NCBI GenBank assembly: GCA_965228125.1 | Contig: OZ245791.1 | Span: 1,736,001 to 1,800,000, forward strand | Reading direction: 5' to 3' | From: GWF2-38-69 sp965228125 | GTDB taxonomy: Bacteria > Verrucomicrobiota > Lentisphaeria > Victivallales > GWF2-38-69 | Length of the DNA stretch: 64,000 nucleotides | Shown here: piece by piece, positions 18,061 to 27,029 of the stretch | How positions within the stretch are numbered: position 1 is the stretch's first letter | Layout: each line of letters starts with the position of its first letter | Position numbers and translations under genes: made by a program | The notes under the pieces: generated by a model | What the model was told of the DNA's origin: nothing | Databases searched by the model: none | The model's input: only the letters and a program-made list of their open reading frames with translations

Positions 18061-18831
18061 TTATTGAAAGTAAAAATACTTTATGGACAATGAAATAAAT
18101 ACCATAAGCAATACTGCACACAAAAACACCTTTATAAATCCGGCACCTTTCTTTATAGCCGTCATACTTCCTATATAATTGCCAAACATGCTCGCAGCAA
18201 TAAGGGGAACCACAATAGAATATACAACCTTTCCAGCAAGCATAAATGATATCATGGAACCAAAATTTGAGGCGAGATTAAATATTTTAGCATTTCCTGT
18301 TGCTTTAATTAAATCGAGCTTTACAAACAGATAAAATCCTATTGCAAGAAAAGAGCCGGCTCCAGGCCCAAAAAAACCATCATAGAACCCTAAAATAAAA
18401 CAGATCAACGGCGTTTTTATATAGATATCTGCTTTGCTGAAAGAAAAACTGTCGACCGTTCTAGCTTTCCTTGGGATAAGAACAGCTACAAGTCCGGCAG
18501 GCAGCATAATCGTGATTATCTTGCCGGCAGTGACCTGATCAAAATAGAGTATGCATTCGGCTCCCAAAATAGAACCGATAATAGAAAATAACACTCCAGC
18601 TAATACTATTTTTAAAACAACTTTTTTATTTTTTATAAAGTTGCCGACTGCCACTGATGTTCCAATGCCACTTACAAATTTATTCGTTCCAAGTGACTCC
18701 TGAGGAGGAATTCCTAAGAAAAGGTAGCCTGGAAGCGTCAATAAACCTCCTCCACCTGCAATGCTGTCAATGAATCCCCCAATAAGAACAATAGTCGAAA
18801 GCAGCAATATTCCCCAAATTGTTAATTCCAT
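18061..18831 (-). CDS. TauE/SafE family sulfite/organic-anion exporter
   Basis: A membrane protein of 256 residues with about eight hydrophobic segments. It shows both TauE/SafE repeats: 'GGFIDSIAGGGGLLTLPGYLFLGIPPQESLGTNK' in the first half and 'GFYDGFFGPGAGSFLAIGFYLFVKL' in the second. Members export sulfite, sulfoacetate or other small anions; the substrate here is unknown. The longest frame starts at 18921, but that overlaps the preceding gene and adds a basic, non-hydrophobic stretch. ATG at 18831 is preceded by GAGAGAA with a 7-nt spacer and starts directly before the first helix, so I use it. It ends the aroA-ribF-tauE series. Confidence 0.87.
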   Translation of the reverse strand: MELTIWGILLLSTIVLIGGFIDSIAGGGGLLTLPGYLFLGIPPQESLGTNKFVSGIGTSVAVGNFIKNKKVVLKIVLAGVLFSIIGSILGAECILYFDQVTAGKIITIMLPAGLVAVLIPRKARTVDSFSFSKADIYIKTPLICFILGFYDGFFGPGAGSFLAIGFYLFVKLDLIKATGNAKIFNLASNFGSMISFMLAGKVVYSIVVPLIAASMFGNYIGSMTAIKKGAGFIKVFLCAVLLMVFISLSIKYFYFQ

Positions 18832-18877
18832 TTTACAATTCTCTCGCAATAATTTGAATAGAAAATATCCGAAGACT

Positions 18878-19477
18878 CTACTGCGGCAAATATTCTTTAT
18901 CCGCAAGCATTTCTCTGGCAAGATCTATGTTCCCTATAGATAGAGCTTGCCTTATAGCAGAGCTGCTCACTCTGCCGCTCTCGATATGAACCTCATTGAC
19001 AGGGCAAACCTCAAATCCCTTCCTTTGAGCAATTTCCTTAAGTACATGAACTGTTCCCATCGTACCTGCTCCAAATCTCCATCTTCTTCCAACACATACA
19101 CCAACCAGACGAGGCATTCCATTCCCTATTAAATAGTCTACAAACTCTTCAGGTTTCATGTTGGCAATTTCTTTAGTAAATTTCACTGTAACAACAGCTT
19201 TTATGCCTAAAGAACCCAGAATATTCAGTTTTTGCTGGGGATATCTGAGGAATTTTATGTTCTTGTCTATTTCCAAAACCTGTCTGGGATGAGGTGAAAA
19301 AGTAATAACAATGGGGACTGAGTTACTGCTTTCGGAGAGCTTTATTACTTCACTTAATATCGCACGGTGACCTAAATGAATTCCGTCAAAGACTCCTATA
19401 GCTGCGCTTACTCTCTCTATCCCTAAATCGTGCAGTTTGTTTAGCTTATCTACTTCCAAAGGAATTATCTCATTCAT
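18878..19477 (-). CDS. ribF: FAD synthetase domain protein (RibF N-terminal half only)
   Basis: At 199 residues this is only the nucleotidyltransferase (FAD synthetase) half of RibF. The HxGH-type motif is 'IGVFDGIHLGHRAIL' (about residue 26), followed by 'PIVITFSPHPRQVL', 'FTKEIANMKPEEFVDYLI' and 'VCVGRRWRFGAGTMGTVHVLKEIAQRKGFEV', and the closing 'SSSAIRQALSIGNIDLAREML'. Bifunctional RibF proteins are over 300 residues and continue into a riboflavin kinase domain exactly where this one stops. The 47 bp to the next start leave no room for a frameshifted remainder. It may make FAD from FMN supplied by a separate kinase, or have another adenylyl/cytidylyl-transfer role. It follows aroA by 6 bp. 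Confidence 0.8.
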   Translation of the reverse strand: MNEIIPLEVDKLNKLHDLGIERVSAAIGVFDGIHLGHRAILSEVIKLSESSNSVPIVITFSPHPRQVLEIDKNIKFLRYPQQKLNILGSLGIKAVVTVKFTKEIANMKPEEFVDYLIGNGMPRLVGVCVGRRWRFGAGTMGTVHVLKEIAQRKGFEVCPVNEVHIESGRVSSSAIRQALSIGNIDLAREMLADKEYLPQ

Positions 19478-19483
19478 CTTACA

Positions 19484-20773
19484 TCAAACTTTGTCTATGT
19501 GCGCGCCAAGTTGTTTGAAGTCTCTCAGGAAGTTTGGATATGTAACGGAATAATCGGCAGCGTTTTCAACAACCGTGTCACCTTCAATACCCATCCCTGC
19601 TACTGCAAGAGCCATAATAATTCTATGGTCTCCGTGTCCATTTACGACCGCCGGATGCAGTGTGGACCCTTCTATAATTAATCCATCATCTATTTCCGAT
19701 ATCTTTGCGCCCATCTTCTTAAGCTCTTGGGCCATTGCAGAAATTCTGTCACATTCTTTTATCCTTGCGTGAGGAGCATTACTTAAAATAGTTTTTCCCT
19801 TGGCATAACATGATGCCACAGCCATTATAGGCAGAGCATCCGGAATATTATTCATATCTATTTCTATATCTCCGCTTAATCTATCTTCCCTGAATACATT
19901 TACTTTTTTTGAAAGTTCTTCGACTGTCATGCCCATTTTCTTCATAATATCAAAAACAGCTTTGTCTCCCTGATTATCGCTAAAATCCAAACCTTTCAAA
20001 GATATTTTACTATCAGTAACTGCCGATGCGATCAAATGAAATAGTGAAGTTGAAAAGTCAGCGGGAATAGCCCTGTTGAATGCTTTGTATGATTGGCCGC
20101 CTTTAACTTCAAATAAGGAATAATCCTGTTTATAGGTGAAATCGATATTAAGGAATTTCAGCCAATCTACAGTAATATCAACGTAGGGCTTTTCGTTAAG
20201 ATTAATTACATGGATAACTGTGTCAGTCTTAGCTAATGGGGCAGCAAAAAGCAAGGCTGAAAGAAATTGAGAAGACTTACATTCAAGTATTGTTTCGCCA
20301 CCAATAATAGGCCCTTTTATGGAAAGAGGGCATTTCCCGCCTTCGGAATAAGAAACCTTTCCGCCTAGTTTCTTTATTGATGAGATCAGAGGAGCCATAA
20401 GCCGTCCACGAAGAGAACTGTCTCCGTCAAAACTTATTTTAAGATCTGTAGAAGCAACTAAACCAGTCAAAAGACGAAGCGATGTTCCTGAATTGCCTAA
20501 AAAAATAATTTCATCATCGGGATTTGTTATTTTTCCGCCAGTCCCTGTTATTTTCCAAGTAAGAATCCCGTCTTCAAAAGTGTCAGTAAATTTTGCTCCG
20601 AGTTTTTTAGATGCAAACAAAGCTGATTCAGTATCATCAGAAATAAGTGGATTTGTAATAACAGATGTGCCGTTTGCCATCAAAGACAATACGACAGCTC
20701 TTATGGTATGGGATTTTGAGCCTGGAATAACCACTTCTCCGTGAAGTGCGGATTTTGATATTTTTAGATCCAT
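19484..20773 (-). CDS. aroA: 3-phosphoshikimate 1-carboxyvinyltransferase (EPSP synthase)
   Basis: The 429-residue enzyme joins shikimate 3-phosphate and PEP in aromatic amino-acid synthesis. Motifs in order: 'VVIPGSKSHTIRAVVLSLMANGTS' (substrate Lys/Ser), 'IIFLGNSGTSLRLLTGLVA' (PEP-binding loop), 'CKSSQFLSALLFAAPLA', 'FSTSLFHLIASAVTD', 'DALPIMAVASCYAKGKT' with the conserved Asp, 'RIKECDRISAMAQELKKMGA' and 'GHGDHRIIMALAVAG'. Length is usual. Other aro genes are not in the window. Start is ATG at 20773, 95 bp after the carB stop. Confidence 0.95.
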   Translation of the reverse strand: MDLKISKSALHGEVVIPGSKSHTIRAVVLSLMANGTSVITNPLISDDTESALFASKKLGAKFTDTFEDGILTWKITGTGGKITNPDDEIIFLGNSGTSLRLLTGLVASTDLKISFDGDSSLRGRLMAPLISSIKKLGGKVSYSEGGKCPLSIKGPIIGGETILECKSSQFLSALLFAAPLAKTDTVIHVINLNEKPYVDITVDWLKFLNIDFTYKQDYSLFEVKGGQSYKAFNRAIPADFSTSLFHLIASAVTDSKISLKGLDFSDNQGDKAVFDIMKKMGMTVEELSKKVNVFREDRLSGDIEIDMNNIPDALPIMAVASCYAKGKTILSNAPHARIKECDRISAMAQELKKMGAKISEIDDGLIIEGSTLHPAVVNGHGDHRIIMALAVAGMGIEGDTVVENAADYSVTYPNFLRDFKQLGAHIDKV

Positions 20774-20868
20774 AATATTTGCAGATGTACTTATGTATAT
20801 TGAGTTTTTGCTATACTTAATCTAACTATAAGGCCTACGAATTAAAAGAGGAGTAACATTCTTTAGTG

Positions 20869-23800
20869 CTATAAATTTACTCTAGGAGCATGCCTGTGAT
20901 ATTCTTGAATTGTACAAACATCAAGCCTTTCAATGTCGTTTAACTCTTTTAAACCATCTATAGAAGCTGAAAGACCGCTTAATGTGGTCTGAACTGGAAT
21001 TCCTCTGGTAACAGCCTCGGCTCTCATAAGTATTTCATCTACCATAGGAGAGGGGCCTGATCCAGGAGTACTTATTATCCATTCTACTTCGTTTTCTCTC
21101 ATAAGATCTATCACATTGGGTCTTCCCTGGCCTATCATGAAAACAGTATTGGTTTTTATTCCTCTTTCATACATATAAGTAGACGTGCCAAGGGTAGCAT
21201 ATATTTTAAATCCCAGATCAACAAGATCCTTAGCCATTGTAAGCACCTCAGGAGCCTCTATGTCAGACTGGCTTATGCTCAAAAAAATATTACCGCTTGT
21301 TGGGACTTTTGCACCTGCTGATATCTGAGTTTTCAGAAAAGAAATACCAGGGCTAAAGTCTATGCCCATGACTTCTCCTGTAGATTTCATCTCAGGGCTC
21401 AGTACAATATCAGCGCCTGGAAATCTTCTGAACGGAAAGACCGCCTCCTTTACAGAAACATGAGTGGGTATATACTCTTTTGTAAAACCTATTTCCTTAA
21501 GTGTCTTTCCTGCCATCAGAAGAGATGCTATTTTAGCCACAGGCACGCCAATAGATTTGCTAACAAACGGAACCGTCCTTGATGCTCTTGGATTAACTTC
21601 CAAAACATATACAGTATTATCCTTTATAGCATACTGGACATTCATCAACCCACATACATCAAGAGCTTTAGCCATGCTTAGCGTATTTGTCCTTATGGTA
21701 TCAAGGACTTCTTTATTAAGTGTAATCGTAGGTATTATGCAGGCCGAATCACCTGAATGAATTCCTGCAAGCTCCACATGCTCCATGATGCCTGCTATTA
21801 CGGAATCTTTTCCATCAGAAAGACAGTCCACATCCACTTCTACCGCATTGTCCAAATATCGATCTATCAATACAGGCTTTTTGGGGGAAACTTCAATCGT
21901 TTCCTGCATGTATTTTCTGAGATATTTTTCTTTATAAACGATCATCATTGAGCGTCCGCCTAAGACATAGGAAGGCCTCACAAGAACGGGATACCCGATT
22001 CTCTCCGCGACCTTGACCGCATCCTCTTCATTTGTGGCAGTTCCGCTTTCAGGTTGATTAATTTTAAGTTCTGTCAAAAGTCTCTGGAATTCGTCTCTAT
22101 TTTCAGCCTTTTCTATATTTGAAGGAGATGTGCCGATAATTTTTACTCCGTTCTTTTCCAGATTCTTTGCCAGATTCAAAGGAGTTTGTCCGCCAAATTG
22201 CACAATCACACCGTCACAATTTTCCCTTTCATAAATATTCAAAACATCTTCCAGAGTGAGCGGTTCGAAGTAAAGTTTATCGCTCGTATCGTAATCTGTG
22301 GAAACAGTCTCGGGATTACTGTTAACCATAATGGTTTCATAACCGGCTTTCCTGAGAGCAAAACATGCATGTACACAGCAATAATCGAATTCTATTCCCT
22401 GACCTATCCTGTTCGGTCCGCCTCCTAACACCATTATCTTTTTTTTTCCTGAAGGAGGCATTTTTTCATTAAGAATGCCATACGATGAGTAAAAATATGG
22501 GGTGTATGCGTCAAACTCTCCGGCACAGGTATCGACAAGATTATAAACCGGGCAGATATTGAGTTCCTTTCTTGCTTTTCTCACATCAGCTTCATTTGAA
22601 CTAAGCAAATAAGCTATCTGTCTGTCAGAATACCCAAACTCTTTGGTCTGTAGGAATAAATCATAATCTTGCTTAAGTCCCCCCAGAGTTCCAGCAGATG
22701 CTATCTCATCCTCAAAGGACACCAGTTCTGCCATATGTCTCAGAAACCATTTATCTATCTTTGTATATGAATTAACTTCATCTACAGACCATCCTCTTTT
22801 AAAGGCTTCTCTTACATAAAAAAGCCTTACAGCATTAGGCCTGATCAATTCGGCTTTAACCATTTCATCCGTCTGGTCTGCAAATGTTTTGTCTTTGCCG
22901 TCTGCTCCAAACCCGAATCTTCCTATCTCCAATGACCTTAAAGCCTTCTGCAAAGAAATCTTGAAGTTTTTTCCGATACTCATGGTTTCGCCCACTGACT
23001 TCATTGAAGTATTAAGAGTGGTATCGCTGTCGGGAAACTTCTCAAAAGCAAACCTTGGAATTTTTGTAACGACATAATCTATGGATGGTTCAAAACAAAC
23101 AGGAGTTTTTTTAGTTATATCGTTATTGATCTCATCAAGAGTATAACCAATAGCTAGCTTTGCAGCTATTTTAGCAATAGGAAATCCTGTTGCCTTGGAT
23201 GCCAACGCACTGGATCGAGAGACTCTTGGATTCATCTCTATGATGACCATCCTTCCAGTATCAGGATTTAGTGCCCACTGAACATTGGAGCCGCCTGTTT
23301 CTACGCCAATAGCTCTCATCACATCAAGAGATGCATCTCTCATTCTCTGATATTCTCTGTCTGTAAGCGTCTGGGCCGGTGCAACAGTGATACTGTCTCC
23401 TGTATGAACTCCCATCGGATCAATATTTTCAATTGAGCAGACAATTACTGCATTATCTTTCTTGTCCCGCATCACTTCAAGTTCAAATTCTTTCCATCCA
23501 ATAAGCGACTCTTCAATAAGCACTTCTCTTGTAGGACTGGCATCAAGCCCTTTTTCTACTATTCTATCAAATTGATTCGCGTTATAAGCTATACCTCCGC
23601 CAGTGCCCCCTAGAGTGAAACCTGGCCTGACTATAAGCGGGTATCTTCCAATTTCTTCTGCAATTATTTTTGCTTCTTCCATAGTGTGGGCAGCCCCGCT
23701 TATCGGCACATCTATCCCTATGGATTTCATGGTTTGTTTAAAGAGATCTCTGTCTTCAGCTCGCCTTATAACTTCTGCCTGAGCTCCAAGCATTTTTATC

Positions 23801-24135
23801 CTGTAATAATCAAGTATCCCTGAATCATGCAGTTCCATGGCAAGGTTGAGGGCTGTCTGGCCACCAAGCGTAGGGAGCAAAGCATCCGGTCTTTCACGTC
23901 TTATGATTTCATGAAGTATATCTTTAGTCAAGGGCTCGATGTATGTCCTGTCCGCAAACTCAGGATCTGTCATTATCGTAGCGGGATTGCTATTAACAAG
24001 GACTACTTCGTAACCTTCTTCTTTCAAGGCCTTGCATGCCTGAACTCCCGAATAATCAAATTCACAGGCCTGTCCTATAATGATCGGACCGGATCCAATC
24101 AACATTATTTTTTTTATATCATGTCTTTTCGGCAT
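20869..24135 (-). CDS. carB: Carbamoyl-phosphate synthase large subunit
   Basis: At 1088 residues this is a full-length CarB with two homologous ATP-grasp halves. The first starts 'KIMLIGSGPIIIGQACEFDYSG' and includes 'VRPGFTLGGTGGGIAYN'. The second starts 'KIMVLGGGPNRIGQGIEFDYCCVHA' and includes 'VRPSYVLGGRSMMIVY'. The C-terminal allosteric MGS-like domain is present ('GFKIYATLGTSTYMYERGIKTNTVFMIGQGRPN'). It makes carbamoyl phosphate for pyrimidines and arginine using ammonia channelled from CarA. Order pyrG-carA-carB on one strand with gaps of 18 and 29 bp indicates an operon. Confidence 0.97.
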   Translation of the reverse strand: MPKRHDIKKIMLIGSGPIIIGQACEFDYSGVQACKALKEEGYEVVLVNSNPATIMTDPEFADRTYIEPLTKDILHEIIRRERPDALLPTLGGQTALNLAMELHDSGILDYYRIKMLGAQAEVIRRAEDRDLFKQTMKSIGIDVPISGAAHTMEEAKIIAEEIGRYPLIVRPGFTLGGTGGGIAYNANQFDRIVEKGLDASPTREVLIEESLIGWKEFELEVMRDKKDNAVIVCSIENIDPMGVHTGDSITVAPAQTLTDREYQRMRDASLDVMRAIGVETGGSNVQWALNPDTGRMVIIEMNPRVSRSSALASKATGFPIAKIAAKLAIGYTLDEINNDITKKTPVCFEPSIDYVVTKIPRFAFEKFPDSDTTLNTSMKSVGETMSIGKNFKISLQKALRSLEIGRFGFGADGKDKTFADQTDEMVKAELIRPNAVRLFYVREAFKRGWSVDEVNSYTKIDKWFLRHMAELVSFEDEIASAGTLGGLKQDYDLFLQTKEFGYSDRQIAYLLSSNEADVRKARKELNICPVYNLVDTCAGEFDAYTPYFYSSYGILNEKMPPSGKKKIMVLGGGPNRIGQGIEFDYCCVHACFALRKAGYETIMVNSNPETVSTDYDTSDKLYFEPLTLEDVLNIYERENCDGVIVQFGGQTPLNLAKNLEKNGVKIIGTSPSNIEKAENRDEFQRLLTELKINQPESGTATNEEDAVKVAERIGYPVLVRPSYVLGGRSMMIVYKEKYLRKYMQETIEVSPKKPVLIDRYLDNAVEVDVDCLSDGKDSVIAGIMEHVELAGIHSGDSACIIPTITLNKEVLDTIRTNTLSMAKALDVCGLMNVQYAIKDNTVYVLEVNPRASRTVPFVSKSIGVPVAKIASLLMAGKTLKEIGFTKEYIPTHVSVKEAVFPFRRFPGADIVLSPEMKSTGEVMGIDFSPGISFLKTQISAGAKVPTSGNIFLSISQSDIEAPEVLTMAKDLVDLGFKIYATLGTSTYMYERGIKTNTVFMIGQGRPNVIDLMRENEVEWIISTPGSGPSPMVDEILMRAEAVTRGIPVQTTLSGLSASIDGLKELNDIERLDVCTIQEYHRHAPRVNL

Positions 24136-24164
24136 AACTTAGTTTCTCACATGTGCATAGATTT

Positions 24165-25328
24165 TTAACGATTCATTATCCTTCTGAATTCCGTGAACAG
24201 ATAAGACGGATCATGAGGCCCCGGGGCCGCCTCAGGATGGTACTGGACAGCAAACAAAGGTTCTTTCGTATGTCTCATACCTTCGATGGAAAGGTCATTA
24301 AGATTGATATGAGTTATTTCCAATTGTGTATCCTTTATGGACTCGCTTTTTACAGCAAAATTATGATTTTGAGATGTAATTTCTACAGCTCCTGTCATAA
24401 GGTTTTTAACAGGATGATTGCACCCATGATGACCAAATTTTAATCTTTCAGTGGTTGCTCCGCATGCTATAGATAGTATCTGGTGCCCAAGGCAGATACC
24501 CATGATCGGAACCTTTCCTGTTAATGACTTGGCAGCATCTATCGCATAGGTCACTGCTGCCGGGTCTGCAGGGCCATTGGAAAAGAACACACCATCAGGT
24601 TTGTATTTCATGACTTCTTCAGCTGTTGTTTTTGCAGGAACGACTTTTGATGTTATTCCATTTAATCTTAGACTTCTCAAGATGTTCCATTTAATCCCGA
24701 AATCATAGGCCACTATACTAAACTCTATTGCAGGCAATACTTCGCTTTCAGTAAGTCCCCAGTAACTTGCTTTCGACATTTCAATTTCATCAAAATTATA
24801 TGGTGTCTTACAGCTAACTTTGGAAGCATAATCTTGTCCATCCAATCCACACCAGTTTGCTGCTCTTTTTACACACTCTTCGTCTGATAAATTCTCACCT
24901 GAACAATGGATAAAAGCTTTCTGCGTCCCTTTTGCTCGTATCAGGGATGTAAGATATCTTGTATCAATTCCTGCTATTCCGGGAATATCTGCCTTTATTA
25001 GTAAATCAGATAAAGAATTTTCACTCCGCCAATTGCTGGGGAGATTAATATTATGAACTATAAATCCGCTCAAAAAGAGACTATTTGATTCAGCATCCAA
25101 GCTATTTACTCCGACATTACCTATTTCAGGATATGTCATGGTCACAATTTGCCCGGCATAAGAGGGATCGGTAATAATTTCCTGGTATCCTGACATACCC
25201 GTATTGAAAACTACTTCGCCTAATAAATCTTTATTTGCGCCGAAGGAATATCCCTTAAAAACTGTTCCGTCTGCTAATGCCAAAACAGCATTTTTTGTTC
25301 TTAATTTTTTCCAATATGATGAATCCAT
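24165..25328 (-). CDS. carA: Carbamoyl-phosphate synthase small (glutaminase) subunit
   Basis: The 387-residue subunit hydrolyses glutamine and passes ammonia to CarB. The N-terminal domain has 'ALADGTVFKGYSFGANKDLLGEVVFNTGMSGYQEIITDPSYAGQIV'. The C-terminal class I amidotransferase domain carries 'SNGPADP', the nucleophile in 'IMGICLGHQILSIACG' and the His-Glu pair in 'AVQYHPEAAPGPHD'. Length and motifs are normal. It lies between pyrG (18 bp upstream) and carB (29 bp downstream). Confidence 0.97.
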   Translation of the reverse strand: MDSSYWKKLRTKNAVLALADGTVFKGYSFGANKDLLGEVVFNTGMSGYQEIITDPSYAGQIVTMTYPEIGNVGVNSLDAESNSLFLSGFIVHNINLPSNWRSENSLSDLLIKADIPGIAGIDTRYLTSLIRAKGTQKAFIHCSGENLSDEECVKRAANWCGLDGQDYASKVSCKTPYNFDEIEMSKASYWGLTESEVLPAIEFSIVAYDFGIKWNILRSLRLNGITSKVVPAKTTAEEVMKYKPDGVFFSNGPADPAAVTYAIDAAKSLTGKVPIMGICLGHQILSIACGATTERLKFGHHGCNHPVKNLMTGAVEITSQNHNFAVKSESIKDTQLEITHINLNDLSIEGMRHTKEPLFAVQYHPEAAPGPHDPSYLFTEFRRIMNR

Positions 25329-25346
25329 TGGTGCCCTTGTGAGTTT

Positions 25347-26963
25347 TTAAGTATAGATTATTTTCCCATGTTTCATGGCAGCTGCAACAAATCCTTTAAA
25401 AAGCGGGTGAGCTTTCAATGGAGTAGATTTGAATTCAGGATGATATTGGCATGCAACGAACCAAGGATGATTTTTGATTTCTATGAGTTCAACTAATTTT
25501 TTATCTGGAGAAGTCCCTGCCACCACTAATCCGTTATCCGTAAACTGTTTTAAAAATTTATTGTTCACTTCGTACCTATGACGATGCCTTTCTCTAATCT
25601 CTGAAGCTGCATAAGCTTCCTTTGACTTTGTTTCATCTGCAATCATGCATGGATAGGCCCCAAGCCTCATTGTCCCGCCTTTTGCAGTAATAAGTTTCTG
25701 ATCTTCCATAAGATCTATAACAGGATATTTTGTAGTGGTGCTGAACTCTGCACTATGAGCATCTGTCATCTGACAGACATTTCTGGCAAATTCGATAACA
25801 GCACACTGCATTCCAAGACAAATACCAAAAAACGGGATGTTGTGTTCTCTTGCATACCTTATAGCTTTTATTTTACCGTTGACTCCTCTGGAACCGAATC
25901 CTCCCGGTACCAATATCCCACTTACATCACCCAGAATTTCTGCATCAGAACCTTGTTCGAGATCTTCAGCTTCAATCATCTTTACAGAAACAGATACGCT
26001 GTTTGCTATGCCTGCATGGCTCAGCGCTTCATAAATGCTTTTATAGGCATCTTTGAGACTTATATATTTTCCAACCACCCCAATCCTGACTGAACCATTT
26101 TTAGGGTTAATAACCGTTTCAATCATTCGATTCCATTCTGTAAGATCAAGAGTATTTTCAGGAAGATTAAAATATTCAAGGATGTACCCGTCAAGTTGTT
26201 GTTTGGCAAGCTCTACCGGAACCTCATAAATTGAGTTCTGGACATCTTGCTCAGATATCACAAGCTCTTTGGGCACATTGCAAAAAAGTGAAAGTTTCTC
26301 AATATGTTCTTCATTCATAGGCCTTTCGCATCTGCAGATCAAAATATCGGGAGTAATACCAATCTCCCTGAGGATGGCAACTGACTGCTGTGAGGGTTTA
26401 GTCTTCATCTCGCCGGCCGCTTTGATGTAAGGAACAAGCGTAAGGTGAACAAACAGGGAATTATTTCTACCTGATTCGTGCTTAAACTGTCTTATGGCTT
26501 CTAGGAAAGGTAAAGATTCTATATCTCCTGCAGTACCGCCAATTTCGGTAATGGCAATATCCATACCATCACTGTCAAGCATTGATATAGCGCGTTTTAT
26601 TTCATCGGTAATGTGAGGAATGACTTGTACAGTTTTGCCAAGGTATCCTCCTTCGCGCTCCCTTTTAATAACGTTACTGTATATTTTGCCTGTGGTAAAA
26701 TTGCTTGTTTTATTGCAAGTAATACCAGCAAACCTTTCGTAGTGGCCAAGATCCAAATCAGTCTCGGCCCCATCATCAGTGATATAGACTTCTCCATGTT
26801 GGTAAGGAGACATAGTACCAGGGTCCACGTTCAAGTAAGGATCCAGTTTCTGCATTGTGACTCGATAACCACGCTGTTCAAGCAGCATTGCTATAGAAGC
26901 AGCTGTAATACCTTTTCCCAAAGACGAAACTACCCCGCCAGTAATAAAAATATGCTTTGTCAT
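25347..26963 (-). CDS. pyrG: CTP synthase
   Basis: The 538-residue enzyme aminates UTP to CTP with glutamine. The synthetase domain has 'KHIFITGGVVSSLGKGITAASIAMLL' (P-loop), 'KLDPYLNVDPGTMSPYQHGEVYITDDGAETDLDLGHYERF'. The glutaminase domain has 'FFGICLGMQCAVIEFARN' with the Cys nucleophile and 'VACQYHPEFKS'. Length is typical. It begins a minus-strand series pyrG-carA-carB and is 66 bp downstream of gltD, so the glutamine-using genes gltB, gltD, pyrG, carA and carB are contiguous. Confidence 0.97.
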   Translation of the reverse strand: MTKHIFITGGVVSSLGKGITAASIAMLLEQRGYRVTMQKLDPYLNVDPGTMSPYQHGEVYITDDGAETDLDLGHYERFAGITCNKTSNFTTGKIYSNVIKREREGGYLGKTVQVIPHITDEIKRAISMLDSDGMDIAITEIGGTAGDIESLPFLEAIRQFKHESGRNNSLFVHLTLVPYIKAAGEMKTKPSQQSVAILREIGITPDILICRCERPMNEEHIEKLSLFCNVPKELVISEQDVQNSIYEVPVELAKQQLDGYILEYFNLPENTLDLTEWNRMIETVINPKNGSVRIGVVGKYISLKDAYKSIYEALSHAGIANSVSVSVKMIEAEDLEQGSDAEILGDVSGILVPGGFGSRGVNGKIKAIRYAREHNIPFFGICLGMQCAVIEFARNVCQMTDAHSAEFSTTTKYPVIDLMEDQKLITAKGGTMRLGAYPCMIADETKSKEAYAASEIRERHRHRYEVNNKFLKQFTDNGLVVAGTSPDKKLVELIEIKNHPWFVACQYHPEFKSTPLKAHPLFKGFVAAAMKHGKIIYT

Positions 26964-27029
26964 AAAAAACCAAACCTTGAGCTAACGGTGCTAATTAGAA
27001 TTCAACTTTGAGAAATAATAACACTACAT

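Noticed and set aside
18832..18921. Longer N-terminus of the TauE protein
   Set aside because: It overlaps the FAD synthetase gene, is basic and not membrane-like, and the ATG at 18831 has a good ribosome-binding site.
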